From the NCBI RefSeq assembly GCF_963676065.1, contig NZ_OY780933.1, forward strand, positions 620,001 to 684,000: 64,000 nt of DNA, given 5' to 3'. The position numbers and the translations under genes are program-made. This document shows positions 17,390 to 28,723 of the stretch, piece after piece. Each line of letters starts with the position of its first letter. Position 1 is the stretch's first letter. The notes under the pieces are model-generated. The model made no database searches. It was not told the origin of the DNA and saw only the letters and a program-made list of their open reading frames with translations. Source of the stretch: Maridesulfovibrio sp. (GTDB lineage Bacteria > Desulfobacterota > Desulfovibrionia > Desulfovibrionales > Desulfovibrionaceae).

Positions 17390-19396
17390 ATGTTTAAAAA
17401 TATGAAACTGGCAATGAAGCTGGGGCTAAGCTTCTCTCTCTTAATCGTCTTGAGTGTTGCCATGGCTTATGTCGGCTATGACGGTATGGGAGGGATCGAA
17501 AACAGGGTTGATAAAGCCGATGACGTGAACCGCATGGTACGTCTCATTCTTGAAACACGCATGAGTGAAAAAAATTACATGCTTCGCGCTGATAAAGACT
17601 ACCTTAAACAGCACGCTAAGCTGATTGAAACACTTAAATCGCAGGTAAAAGCCACAAACGCGAAATTTTCACAAAAGATCAATAAGGATCAGATGACCGA
17701 ACTGACCTTGGCTTTGGATAATTATAAAAACGCTTTTGATAATTATACAAAACTGGTCCAGAAGAGGACCAAAACCATGGATCTGATGCGTTCCGATGCC
17801 CGAACAACCCTTTCCGAACTTGAAAAAGTACGTTCGGACCAGAAAAAACAGCTGGAAGCCATTCTCATCGGAACAGAAACAAAAATTACAGCCGGCATTA
17901 ACAGGTCAGAATTCCACAACATAGGAAATCTCTACAACGCAGGGCAACGGGAAATCAATGACAAATTGACCAAGGCCGATGACGCCAACCGGGCCATCAA
18001 ATGGTTCATAACAGCCCGTAAGAACGAAAAAGAATACATTATTTCATCCGATCCCAAATATCTGGAATTAGTCAGAAGCGATATTAGCCGCATTAGTGAA
18101 CTCATTAAGAATCTCGAAAAAAGATTTAAAGCTCCGGCTAATATTGCTAAGGTTAAGGATGTTTTTAATAATATAACCAGCTATTACACCAATTTTCTGA
18201 CTTATACTGAGATCATGGCACAGCAGGTTGAATCTGAAAAAAACATGGTCGAAGCTGCGCGTAGAGCAGATGCGCAGTGCCGTGCTGCACGCTCGGATCA
18301 AAAAACAAAGATGCTGGCCCAGATAGAATCTTCCACGAAACTTCTTTTCATCGGCGCGTTCATTACGCTTATTCTCGGTTTGCTAACTGCAATAATTCTG
18401 ACCAAAGCAATCACCGGCCCCATTCAGATGGGCGTAGACTTTGCCCAGCGCATGGCCAATGGAGATTTCACCCGTACCCTGGATGTTAACCAGAAAGACG
18501 AAGTGGGCATCCTTGCCGCAGCCTTGAACAATATGGTCAACCGCCTGTCCGGAGTAGTGGCAGAAGTCGGTAGCGCCACTTCAAACGTCGCTTCCGGCAG
18601 TGAAGAACTTTCCGCCACAGCCGAGTCCCTTTCACAAGCCTCCACAGAACAGGCCGCAAATGTGGAAGAGGTATCCTCATCAATGGAGCAGATGACAGCC
18701 AATATCCGACAAAATGCTGAAAATGCCCAGCAGACAGAAGGCATAGCCGTGCAGTCTGCGAAACAGGCTGAGGAGAGTGGAGGCGCGGTAACTCACGCAG
18801 TAGAGGCCATGAAAAATATTGCGGAAAAAATCTCCATCATTGAAGAAATTGCCCGCCAGACCAACCTGCTGGCCCTCAATGCAGCCATTGAAGCCGCTCG
18901 GGCGGGTGAACACGGCAAGGGCTTTGCTGTCGTTGCCGCGGAAGTGAGGAAACTGGCTGAGCGCAGCGGTGAAGCAGCCCGAGAAATCGGTGACCTTTCC
19001 ACAAGCACCGTTGACGTTGCGGAAAAGGCCGGCGATATGTTGAACCAGTTGGTACCGGGAATCAAGCGTACAGCCGAACTGGTGCAGGAGATATCCGCAG
19101 GCAGCAGTGAACAGCTAAGTGGCGCAGAGCAGATCAACAAGGCTGTTCAGCAGCTTGATCAGGTCACCCAGCAGAATGCTTCCGCTTCCGAGGAAATGGC
19201 TTCCACTTCTGAAGAGCTTTCAAGTCAGGCTGAAGAGCTGCAGCAGACCATGGGATTCTTCCGGGTCGATAGCAACAACACCGCTCCCCGTGCCCTGCCG
19301 CCCGTATCCTCACACGTGCAGCAGGATCAGTCAGAGGTAGGGCTGGCGCTGGAAATGGATATGGATACCGCAGACAGTGATTTTGAAAAGTTTTAA
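17390..19396 (+). CDS. Methyl-accepting chemotaxis protein with HBM-type periplasmic sensor
   Basis: 668-residue transmembrane chemoreceptor. Membrane segment 1 (about 10-30) and 2 (about 316-340) flank a roughly 285-residue helical periplasmic domain. That domain contains two copies of a pattern, [17 protein letters not shown] and [17 protein letters not shown], which is the hallmark of the bimodular HBM sensor known to bind organic acids in McpS-type receptors. A HAMP domain follows (about 340-392), then the signalling hairpin with the conserved tip [20 protein letters not shown] and [20 protein letters not shown]. No C-terminal CheR-docking pentapeptide is present. GGAGAC precedes the ATG. 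Ligand is unknown; a TCA-type acid is a guess. Confidence 0.93.
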   Translation: MFKNMKLAMKLGLSFSLLIVLSVAMAYVGYDGMGGIENRVDKADDVNRMVRLILETRMSEKNYMLRADKDYLKQHAKLIETLKSQVKATNAKFSQKINKDQMTELTLALDNYKNAFDNYTKLVQKRTKTMDLMRSDARTTLSELEKVRSDQKKQLEAILIGTETKITAGINRSEFHNIGNLYNAGQREINDKLTKADDANRAIKWFITARKNEKEYIISSDPKYLELVRSDISRISELIKNLEKRFKAPANIAKVKDVFNNITSYYTNFLTYTEIMAQQVESEKNMVEAARRADAQCRAARSDQKTKMLAQIESSTKLLFIGAFITLILGLLTAIILTKAITGPIQMGVDFAQRMANGDFTRTLDVNQKDEVGILAAALNNMVNRLSGVVAEVGSATSNVASGSEELSATAESLSQASTEQAANVEEVSSSMEQMTANIRQNAENAQQTEGIAVQSAKQAEESGGAVTHAVEAMKNIAEKISIIEEIARQTNLLALNAAIEAARAGEHGKGFAVVAAEVRKLAERSGEAAREIGDLSTSTVDVAEKAGDMLNQLVPGIKRTAELVQEISAGSSEQLSGAEQINKAVQQLDQVTQQNASASEEMASTSEELSSQAEELQQTMGFFRVDSNNTAPRALPPVSSHVQQDQSEVGLALEMDMDTADSDFEKF

Positions 19397-19451
19397 TTTT
19401 ATACACTTCTCTAAACACATAGAGCCAAAATCGTCACGCTAATCAAAAACA

Positions 19452-19487
19452 AAAGCCTCCCGTAAAAAATTACGGGAGGCTTTCCTT
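19452..19487. terminator. Bidirectional intrinsic terminator between chemoreceptor and secA
   Basis: AAAGCCTCCCGTAA and TTACGGGAGGCTTT form a long perfect stem around a short A-rich loop. T-rich tracts follow on both strands, so it can stop both convergent genes. Confidence 0.9.
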
Positions 19488-19506
19488 TCATCGAATTCTG
19501 ATAAGG

Positions 19507-22020
<2,514 letters not shown>

Positions 22021-22049
22021 GTAAGATTATCCTTTTTCTTATGCGGAAA

Positions 22050-22062
22050 GCCTCCGGCGGCC
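22050..22062. repeat. GC-rich intergenic repeat GCCTCCGGCGGCC, copy 1 (secA upstream)
   Basis: Exact 13-base copy of the motif found again at 24752-24764. It is followed by TCCGGAGCCC, allowing a CTCCGGAG dyad. Sits in the 202-base gap between secA and the Fe-S subunit gene. Confidence 0.5.
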
Positions 22063-22117
22063 TCCGGAGCCCTGACGGGCTAAATTTTGTTGCGCTTAAC
22101 GCTGATGCCGGGCGATA

Positions 22118-22154
22118 CTTCCGGCGGCCAAAGGAGTTATTTCCCTTGGAATCC
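22118..22154. repeat. Related repeat: CCGGCGGCC followed by a CCAAAGG...CCCTTGG hairpin
   Basis: The 9-base core CCGGCGGCC (22121-22129) is followed by a stem of CCAAAGG and CCCTTGG (one mismatch), then GGAATCC. This layout resembles a family of intergenic hairpin repeats I associate with Desulfovibrio-type genomes (from memory, not checked). It may act as the transcript end of the upstream dehydrogenase operon. Confidence 0.4.
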
Positions 22155-22222
22155 TTATATATTTTTTAAAAACACCTATCTCGCGGGCATTTTATTAAAA
22201 ACGGATGTTATTTAATAAGTCT

Positions 22223-23359
22223 TTATTTCAAAATATCAAGCCAGTGGGCGGCAAAATAATCATCTTTTACAAGAGTGACAAGTTGAATCACACAAGCGGA
22301 GCAACCGCTCACAATCTGTCCCCCCGGTTCCATCGGCTCTGTCAGCCGGGATAAACAACTCTCTCCCACCTCTTTTGAAAGCTCCGGGGCACCGAGCTGC
22401 ATAATCCCGCCAAATCCGCAACACACATCCCCTTGCACCGGAAGCATGCAATCTTCTGCAATTAAATTAACAAGTTGACCGTCCGTATCGTCTTCAGGTG
22501 CATGACAGGGACGATGGTAAGCAACCTGCTCTGGTGAATCCGCAAGTATGCGGACTTCCGCATCGAGCAGCAGGGACGACAACGGAGTAAGTGATGACTG
22601 CCAGTGATCATACATTTCCTTGTCACCGGCAAAATCTTCAAGGGAATATTCCTGCAGCCCCTTTAAACACGAAGCGCAAAAGGTGATCAGCAGCGGACAC
22701 CCGGCATCTTTCCATACCTCGATATTTTCAGCCCGTGAATCAGCCTGCCTGTCAAGCAGACCGGCGCTTCCATAAGAAGAACCGCAACAGCAGAATTCAC
22801 CGCCCTCGGCCCGTACCAACCCCATACTGTCCATCAGCTGTTCAGCTTTATCCGTCCAGTCCTGACGCGCGAAACGGGCCACACACCCCTTAAAGAGCAT
22901 GGCCTTCCGTTTTTCAAATTTGACCTGAGGGTAAAGCTTGGCCCAAGGTTCGGGGCTGGCCGAAAAAAGAGCCTGCATACGCTTTCTGGATGAACCGAAA
23001 GGTTCCGGCAGGAATTCCGGTAAAAAGCGAGAAAACGCAGCAGCCATAGGCCAGAGCTGTCCCGGATTTTTCAACCATAAATCCCAGCAGGAACGGGTAA
23101 TTTTTTTTGACCCGGCCCGTAGTTTGGAGACCAGTTCCGGACCGGACATATTCTGGGGGCAATTTTTTTCGCAACGACCGCAGGACAGGCACAGGGATGC
23201 CAGCATTTTAAAATCCTTCTCACTAACCTCTTTACCGGTTGCGAGGGATTCAAGGAAAAACTTGGCCCGGGGAGTCAGCTCCTCACGCCCGGTTGCCTTG
23301 AACAAAGGACAGACCTCCAGACATTTCCCGCACTGCACGCATTTTTTAGAATCAGCCAT
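22223..23359 (-). CDS. Iron-sulfur subunit of a glycolate/lactate-type dehydrogenase (GlcF-like, CCG domains)
   Basis: Electron-transfer partner of the FAD protein encoded just upstream. The 378-residue protein has two ferredoxin-type clusters, C7, C10, C13, C17 (CVQCGKCLEVCP) and C57, C60, C63, C67 (CLSCGRCEKNCP). Two cysteine-rich CCG domains follow, marked by FCCCGSSYGSAG and DVCCGFGGIMQLGAPELS. The start ATG overlaps the TGA of the FAD gene (TGATG), giving tight coupling. By family the pair oxidises a 2-hydroxyacid such as D-lactate or glycolate and passes electrons to the membrane pool. Confidence 0.88.
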   Translation of the reverse strand: MADSKKCVQCGKCLEVCPLFKATGREELTPRAKFFLESLATGKEVSEKDFKMLASLCLSCGRCEKNCPQNMSGPELVSKLRAGSKKITRSCWDLWLKNPGQLWPMAAAFSRFLPEFLPEPFGSSRKRMQALFSASPEPWAKLYPQVKFEKRKAMLFKGCVARFARQDWTDKAEQLMDSMGLVRAEGGEFCCCGSSYGSAGLLDRQADSRAENIEVWKDAGCPLLITFCASCLKGLQEYSLEDFAGDKEMYDHWQSSLTPLSSLLLDAEVRILADSPEQVAYHRPCHAPEDDTDGQLVNLIAEDCMLPVQGDVCCGFGGIMQLGAPELSKEVGESCLSRLTEPMEPGGQIVSGCSACVIQLVTLVKDDYFAAHWLDILK

Positions 23360-24747
23360 CAGACCACCTTCCCGGGATTCATAATCTGAAAAGGATCGAA
23401 AGTCTTTTTGATTCCATTCATGACGCGCTGCTGATTTTTATCCAGTTGCTGGTTGATGTATTCAGCCTTGGTCAATCCGATACCGTGTTCTCCAGAAAGG
23501 GTGCCGCCCAGTTCCAGAGTCAGGTTAAAAATCTGTTGTTTGGCCTTAAGAGCCTTTTCCTTCGATCCGGATGCGGATTTATCGTACATGGTGCTGACAT
23601 GAATGTTACCGTCTCCCAGATGTCCGAAACACAGCACAATAACTCCAAGCCGTTCTCCAATACCATGATAGCCCCTGATCGCCTCGGCAACTTTACCGCG
23701 CGGCACGGCAACATCCTCGCCCTGCTTATCAGGACCGAGGTTGAATGCAGCGGGACTGATAATCCTGCGCAGCTCCCAGAGCCTTTCCTGATCACTGCCG
23801 CCGCCTTTTTCCACAAAGGTAACCGCAACAGTCCGCAAAGCTTCTTCCATGCGCTTCAGGTCTGTTTTCACGGATTCCGCAGAACCGTCGATCTTCAGCA
23901 GAAGCAGTCCCCCGGTCCCTTTCGGCCATGGCACTTCCCCGTGCATTTCCAAGGCCCTGATTGTGTTGTGATCCATAAGTTCCATTGCTGTGGGCAGGAT
24001 TCCGCAACCGAACACAGCCTCGGCTCCGTTCAAGCTTCCCTCAAGATCCGCAAAGCCCACCAGCATTGAAGCCGATGTCTCGGGCAGGGGCAGCAATTTA
24101 AGGGTCGCTTCGGTAATCAGGCCGAGCGTTCCGGCGGAACCGACCATCAAGCGCGTTATATCAAGCCCGACCACATTTTTCTGAGTGCGACCTCCAGTAC
24201 GAAGGATATCTCCGCCGGGCAACACAACTTCCAGCCCCAGCACATAATCACGGGTCACGCCGTATTTCACGGCCCGCATGCCCCCGGCGCAGGTGGAAAT
24301 ATTCCCGCCTATAGTAGAAATTTTCATGCTTGCCGGATCAGGAGGATAAAAAAGTTTTTCCGCTTCCACCGCTTTCTGCAAATCAGCGGTGATCACCCCC
24401 GGCTGGGTCACGGCGACAAAATCGCGCCCGTCAATATCAAGGATGGAATTCATATCAAGCATGGAGACGACAACTCCGTGGCGGACCGGTACACAATTGC
24501 CGACCTTGTTGGTGGCCCGTGCACGGGGATAGATGGGAACCCTTTCCGCCTGCGCCCACTTTAACAACTCCGCGATCTGCGCGGTTTTCTGCGGACGCAC
24601 CAAAGCCAAAGGGCGAGCGTGTCGCTGGCTGGCATCAACACCGCATGCAAGCAGAGTACAGTCGTCAAAACTGGACTCTCTGCCGGGGAAAAGATCCTGC
24701 AGATATTTTTTATGGGAACGGGATAATTGCTCTGGATATTGTTTCAT
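23359..24747 (-). CDS. FAD-linked 2-hydroxyacid dehydrogenase (GlcD/D-lactate dehydrogenase type)
   Basis: 462 residues from the ATG at 24747. A frame continues to 24834, but that extension would overlap the upstream LysR gene; MKQYPEQL at 24747 has GGAGGC nearby, so I use it. FAD-binding (FAD_binding_4) signatures are VRPQKTAQIAELLKWA, IYPRARATNKVGN and STIGGNISTCAGGMRAVKYG. The FAD-oxidase C-terminal domain shows CFGHLGDGNIHVS and GEHGIGLTKAEY. It is co-transcribed with the Fe-S subunit and follows a LysR regulator by 61 bases on the same strand. Lactate is the usual carbon source of such organisms, making D-lactate a likely substrate, but glycolate cannot be excluded. Confidence 0.9.
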   Translation of the reverse strand: MKQYPEQLSRSHKKYLQDLFPGRESSFDDCTLLACGVDASQRHARPLALVRPQKTAQIAELLKWAQAERVPIYPRARATNKVGNCVPVRHGVVVSMLDMNSILDIDGRDFVAVTQPGVITADLQKAVEAEKLFYPPDPASMKISTIGGNISTCAGGMRAVKYGVTRDYVLGLEVVLPGGDILRTGGRTQKNVVGLDITRLMVGSAGTLGLITEATLKLLPLPETSASMLVGFADLEGSLNGAEAVFGCGILPTAMELMDHNTIRALEMHGEVPWPKGTGGLLLLKIDGSAESVKTDLKRMEEALRTVAVTFVEKGGGSDQERLWELRRIISPAAFNLGPDKQGEDVAVPRGKVAEAIRGYHGIGERLGVIVLCFGHLGDGNIHVSTMYDKSASGSKEKALKAKQQIFNLTLELGGTLSGEHGIGLTKAEYINQQLDKNQQRVMNGIKKTFDPFQIMNPGKVV

Positions 24748-24751
24748 GCCT

Positions 24752-24764
24752 GCCTCCGGCGGCC
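24752..24764. repeat. GC-rich intergenic repeat GCCTCCGGCGGCC, copy 2 (supplies ribosome site)
   Basis: Exact copy of the 22050 motif. Read on the minus strand it gives GGCCGCCGGAGGC, whose GGAGGC lies a few bases before the dehydrogenase ATG at 24747 and appears to serve as its ribosome site. Confidence 0.5.
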
Positions 24765-24808
24765 TATCAGAGGCCAGAGAAACTTTTAGGTTCCGGAAAG
24801 CAGGAAGG

Positions 24809-25690
24809 CTACGCCTTTTCCCAAACCTTTTCAACGCACGCTAAAAGGGCCTGAATAAGCGGATCATTTTCTTTCTTGCGGGGGAACCCAAAATAAAGTC
24901 CGACCTCGATATGACCGCCCGGCCAAACGTAGAATTCGCCCTTTTCCTCCCCTTCCGAAGCCTCGTCTGCACGCATTACGGTTATACCGTTACCTGCTTT
25001 GACCAGAGCGTTATGGGTGTCCTCACTGTCAGCAATCATTGCCTTGCAGACTTCCAGATCACGAGATGAAAAAGTTTCTTCAAGCTTTACGTTGAAGGAG
25101 CACTCCTCAGGAGTCCATATCCAATCCAAACGGGCGAGATCCTCCCAACTGGCATCAACCATCTTTTCCTTCCAAGAGGCAGGACCGACGACATGCAGCA
25201 CAGTGTTTTCCAGCAGGATGCCACTCACTTCTTCGGGAGGACAGTTGGAATAAAAAAAACCACCATCAAGTTTGCGGGATGCGATATCGCTACGGATAGT
25301 CCATGTAGGCATCTGGACCAGCCGCAGCGAGAGTCCGGGATACCTTTCTTTAATAAGCTTGATGAGTTGCGGAGCTCGTAAATATACAGGAGAAGTATGC
25401 AGACCTACTCTGGCAACCCCGGAAAGGTCTCCCTTCATGGATCGTGCTTCTGACTCGATTTTTTCGACACAATCGAGAATATCGCGGGCCTTTTCAACAA
25501 GCCTGTTTCCTTCGGAAGTAAGCTGCATCCCTTTGGGAGTACGCAAAAAAAGTCGCAGCTCGAACTCTTCCTCAAGAGACTTGATATGCAGACTGATTGT
25601 GGACTGACTTGCGTGCAGACGCTTGGCCGCCCGGGTCATATTCCCTTCCTCGGCCAATATCACAAATGTTCTGATCTGATATAATTCCAT
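24809..25690 (-). CDS. LysR-family transcriptional regulator
   Basis: 293 residues. The N-terminal helix-turn-helix is clear (FVILAEEGNMTRAAKRLHAS, QSTISLHIKSLEEEFELRLF), followed by the effector-binding domain (about 90-290). It lies directly upstream of the hydroxyacid dehydrogenase pair on the same strand. LysR regulators are more often divergent from their targets, so here it may be co-transcribed with them or read from its own promoter. The likely effector is the dehydrogenase substrate or product; this is inference. Confidence 0.92.
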   Translation of the reverse strand: MELYQIRTFVILAEEGNMTRAAKRLHASQSTISLHIKSLEEEFELRLFLRTPKGMQLTSEGNRLVEKARDILDCVEKIESEARSMKGDLSGVARVGLHTSPVYLRAPQLIKLIKERYPGLSLRLVQMPTWTIRSDIASRKLDGGFFYSNCPPEEVSGILLENTVLHVVGPASWKEKMVDASWEDLARLDWIWTPEECSFNVKLEETFSSRDLEVCKAMIADSEDTHNALVKAGNGITVMRADEASEGEEKGEFYVWPGGHIEVGLYFGFPRKKENDPLIQALLACVEKVWEKA

Positions 25691-25855
25691 TTTATTAGCC
25701 GCTTACCCGCTCCGTCTTAGAGACATGAATGAGGCATTAAAAATATTAAAGGGGGTCTTCGATTATTCCCATTGGATTAAAGACCAGGAAAAGGGCAATA
25801 AAAAAACATCGGCTACGTGATTTCTAAAATTGGTCACGAAAACAGGAGAACAATC

Positions 25856-26014
25856 ATGAGCAGCATCAGCGCATTTGTCACAGAAGTTTTCACCCCCGAA
25901 GACAGCGATATGGGCCGCGAAAGACGACTCGATCCCGTAACCGGAACTTTTAAAACAATTTTCTGGATCGGAGCAGCAATGGTTTTCACCATTCTTGTTT
26001 CAGGTCTGCAATAA
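25856..26014 (+). CDS. Small single-span membrane protein, unknown
   Basis: 52 residues from ATG 25856, chosen because AGGAGA lies six bases upstream; the longer frame from 25817 has no ribosome site. The N-terminal half is polar (AFVTEVFTPEDSDMGRERRL) and the C-terminal half is one membrane helix (TIFWIGAAMVFTILVSGLQ), ending right after it. It is divergent from LysR and convergent with smpB. I do not recognise a family; the good ribosome site and clean topology argue that it is expressed. Confidence 0.55.
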   Translation: MSSISAFVTEVFTPEDSDMGRERRLDPVTGTFKTIFWIGAAMVFTILVSGLQ

Positions 26015-26104
26015 CAGCCTTGACTCGTTAAGGTTACTATACCCTTATTATGCTTTCTCCGCCCACCGGCAAGGGGTGGATGAATTTTTACGGCTCGCCG
26101 CAGG

Positions 26105-26575
26105 CTAATAATTAGCCAGCTGGCGGGCCGTATCTCTTTCAATATCCCTGCGTTTAAGCTCTTCCTTGCGGTTATGGACATTACGGCCTTTGGCAAGCGC
26201 TATCTCAAGCTTTATCTTACCCCGCGAGAAATACAACTTGACAGGAACCACGGTTAATCCTTTCTGCTCTACCTTTATCTGCAATTTTTCAATTTCGCGG
26301 GCATGCAGAAGCAGCTTGCGTGGACGATCCGGCTCATGCTGGGTGTAGCCGGCATGATCGTAGGGTGCGATATGAACCCCGACCAGCCATGCTTCGCCTT
26401 CCTTAAAATTAATATAGCCATCCATAAAACTGACCAGCCCCTGACGCAGGGACTTGACCTCGGTGCCCTTAAGCACCAAGCCGGCTTCCATGGTTTCCAC
26501 GAATTCGTAATTACGGCGGGCCTGCTTATTGAGCGCAATTGATGAAGGGCTCTTCTTCTTTTTCTTCTTAGCCAT
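26105..26575 (-). CDS. smpB: SsrA-binding protein SmpB
   Basis: Binds tmRNA and delivers it to stalled ribosomes. The 156-residue protein has a Lys-rich start, then SmpB signatures [41 protein letters not shown] and the C-terminal [19 protein letters not shown] tail that enters the mRNA channel. It starts ten bases after ptsI on the same strand, so it is the last gene of the long ffh-to-smpB minus-strand block. No tmRNA gene is seen in this window. Confidence 0.96.
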   Translation of the reverse strand: MAKKKKKKSPSSIALNKQARRNYEFVETMEAGLVLKGTEVKSLRQGLVSFMDGYINFKEGEAWLVGVHIAPYDHAGYTQHEPDRPRKLLLHAREIEKLQIKVEQKGLTVVPVKLYFSRGKIKLEIALAKGRNVHNRKEELKRRDIERDTARQLANY

Positions 26576-26584
26576 GACTTCGGA

Positions 26585-28369
26585 TTAACCTGCGATCTCT
26601 TCGTTATCCAGAAGAGACGCAAAAAAGGTCAGCTCTTCCGGATATTTCTTATAAATATTTTCCGTAACAAGACGGTTGATTCTGCTTACAGTGCGGCAAC
26701 CGAGTACATCTTTAAGCAACTGCTTGCATTCCTGCATATTCAGCTGACGCAATATGCGCTTGATGCCGGGAATGGCCTGCGGAGTCAAGCTCAGACTGTC
26801 AATCTGCATGCCCATCAAAATGGGTACGCAATAAGGGTCGGAGGCGACTTCACCACAAAGGCTAACTCCGATGCCTGCCCGGTGCCCGGCATCCACCACG
26901 TATTTGATGGACCGGACCACAGCCGGATGCAACGGCTGGTAAAGATAGGAGACATGGGGATTAGTGCGGTCGATGCCAAGACTGTACTGGATCAGGTCAT
27001 TGGTTCCGATGCTGAAGAAATCCACTTCCTGGGCCAGAATCTCGGCAATCATGACCGCAGCGGGAAGCTCGATCATAACCCCGATGGGCATATTCTCGTC
27101 AAATGGTATGCCCTCTTCGCGCAACTCCTGCTGCGCACGGGCAAGTGCGGATTTGGCCTGCAGGACTTCTTTCAGCCCGCAGATCATGGGAAACATCATG
27201 GACACATTACCATGCACGCTGGCGCGCAGCATGGCCCGGAGCTGGGTCTTGAACAAATCCATATGCTTGAGGCAAAAGCGCATTGCACGCAGTCCAAGTG
27301 CCGGGTTGGATTCATCAAGTGCTCCGAATTGGGACATGAATTTATCCGATCCGAGATCAAGGGTACGCAAAGTTACCTTGCGCGGAGACATAATCGCCGC
27401 AAGTTCAGAATATTTTTCAGCCAGCTCATCTTCTGTGGGCAGATCGGTCCGACTAAGGTAGGCATACTCGGTCCTGAACAGACCGATACCCTCGCCGCCA
27501 TTGTCGATAACCGCCGCGACCTCTTCAAAAAGCTCGATATTAGCGAAGACTTCCACCCGGTATCCGTCTTCTGTCTCAGCCGGAAGCTGACAACTGCGGA
27601 TAATTGTGCGCTGATAATCATCGAACTGCGTCTCAAGCGTATAATACTGCTCAAGTTCTTCGTCGGTAGGATCGACCAAAACCTTTCCGGCCAGACCGTC
27701 AATAATGACCAGATCTCCGTCAACAACGGAATTTTCCAGCTCCGCCGCCCCGACAAGAGCCGGGATATTCAGTGTCCGGGCCAGAATACCGGTATGAGAA
27801 GTTTTCCCGCCCAGAGTGGTCACAAAAGCCATGAGCTTATTTACTTCAAGCTCGATGGTGTCTGCCGGGGTCAGATCATGCGCCATCAGCACGACACGTC
27901 CTTTAACAGGACGCAGATTGGCTTCTCCGCCGATGAGCTTGGCCTGCACCCGCATACCGACCTGACGCACGTCCTGCATGCGCTCGCGGATATAAATATC
28001 CTCAAGAGCACCGAAAGCTTTTTCAAGATCGTTGACGGCCTTGTCTATAGCCCATTCGGCGTTGATTTTCAGCTCATCAATATATTTCAAAGCCGACGAC
28101 TGGAGTTTAGGGTCTTTGAGCATCATCAGGTGGGAATCAATGATCAATTGGTGCTCTTTGAGCTCCGCAGGGACCTTTTCCCGCACAGCGGCAAGTTCAG
28201 TCACGGCTTCGGCGAATCCTTTCGTCAGCCGCTCTTTCTCGCCCTCTACCATATGAGCAGGCACAGTCTGCCTCGGCAGTCTTGACGAGATGCTGCGATT
28301 AAGAAAAAAGGCCTTGCCTATCGCTATACCTGTTGAGACGGAAATTCCGCTGACGACCGCTCTGGCCAC
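26585..28369 (-). CDS. ptsI: PTS enzyme I (phosphoenolpyruvate-protein phosphotransferase)
   Basis: Transfers phosphate from phosphoenolpyruvate to HPr. The 594-residue protein has the phospho-His motif GGKTSHTGILAR (H192), the PEP-binding blocks GIGLFRTEYAYLSR and GVMIELPAAVMIAEILAQEVDFFSIG (quoted in part), and the C-terminal Cys in SLCGEVASDP. Size is normal for enzyme I. It abuts ptsH: the HPr stop and the EI start touch. Only the IID membrane subunit accompanies it here, so its main output may be regulatory or to PTS parts encoded elsewhere. Confidence 0.96.
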   Translation of the reverse strand: MARAVVSGISVSTGIAIGKAFFLNRSISSRLPRQTVPAHMVEGEKERLTKGFAEAVTELAAVREKVPAELKEHQLIIDSHLMMLKDPKLQSSALKYIDELKINAEWAIDKAVNDLEKAFGALEDIYIRERMQDVRQVGMRVQAKLIGGEANLRPVKGRVVLMAHDLTPADTIELEVNKLMAFVTTLGGKTSHTGILARTLNIPALVGAAELENSVVDGDLVIIDGLAGKVLVDPTDEELEQYYTLETQFDDYQRTIIRSCQLPAETEDGYRVEVFANIELFEEVAAVIDNGGEGIGLFRTEYAYLSRTDLPTEDELAEKYSELAAIMSPRKVTLRTLDLGSDKFMSQFGALDESNPALGLRAMRFCLKHMDLFKTQLRAMLRASVHGNVSMMFPMICGLKEVLQAKSALARAQQELREEGIPFDENMPIGVMIELPAAVMIAEILAQEVDFFSIGTNDLIQYSLGIDRTNPHVSYLYQPLHPAVVRSIKYVVDAGHRAGIGVSLCGEVASDPYCVPILMGMQIDSLSLTPQAIPGIKRILRQLNMQECKQLLKDVLGCRTVSRINRLVTENIYKKYPEELTFFASLLDNEEIAG

Positions 28370-28687
28370 TTATTTTTCCTCACCGAATCTGTTCTTAAAA
28401 TGTTCTTCCAGACTATCCAGAGCCGATACGGCATCAGGGCCGTCAGCCCGCAGTTCAAGGACGCTGCCCTGTGCTGCTGCCAGAGTAAGTACATCAAGAA
28501 TACTTTTGGCGTCGACTTCCTGCGATTCGCAGACAACTTTTATGTCCGCTGAAAAATTCTGGGCTTCCTGCGCAAGTTTTGCGGCCGGGCGGGCATGCAG
28601 CCCCAACTGGTTGGTAACAACCACTTTCCGGACGTTTGATTCCCCGCCAGCCGAGGATTCCTCACGCAGAACACTCTCTTCAGTCAT
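28370..28687 (-). CDS. ptsH: HPr-family phosphocarrier protein with N-terminal extension
   Basis: Small phosphocarrier between enzyme I and sugar-specific IIA proteins. The catalytic histidine is H31 in NQLGLHARPA. A serine equivalent to regulatory Ser46 is present (S62 in KSILDVLTLA), so HPr-kinase control is conceivable. The 105-residue protein is about 17 residues longer than typical HPr because of an acidic N-terminal extension (MTEESVLREESSAGGE). It lies between the IID gene and ptsI. Confidence 0.92.
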   Translation of the reverse strand: MTEESVLREESSAGGESNVRKVVVTNQLGLHARPAAKLAQEAQNFSADIKVVCESQEVDAKSILDVLTLAAAQGSVLELRADGPDAVSALDSLEEHFKNRFGEEK

Positions 28688-28723
28688 TTGTTATTAATCC
28701 TTATATATTTTTCTTCAAAAAAA

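Noticed and set aside
24748-24834. N-terminal extension of the hydroxyacid dehydrogenase frame
   Set aside because: Overlaps the LysR gene and has no ribosome site; ATG 24747 has GGAGGC close by.
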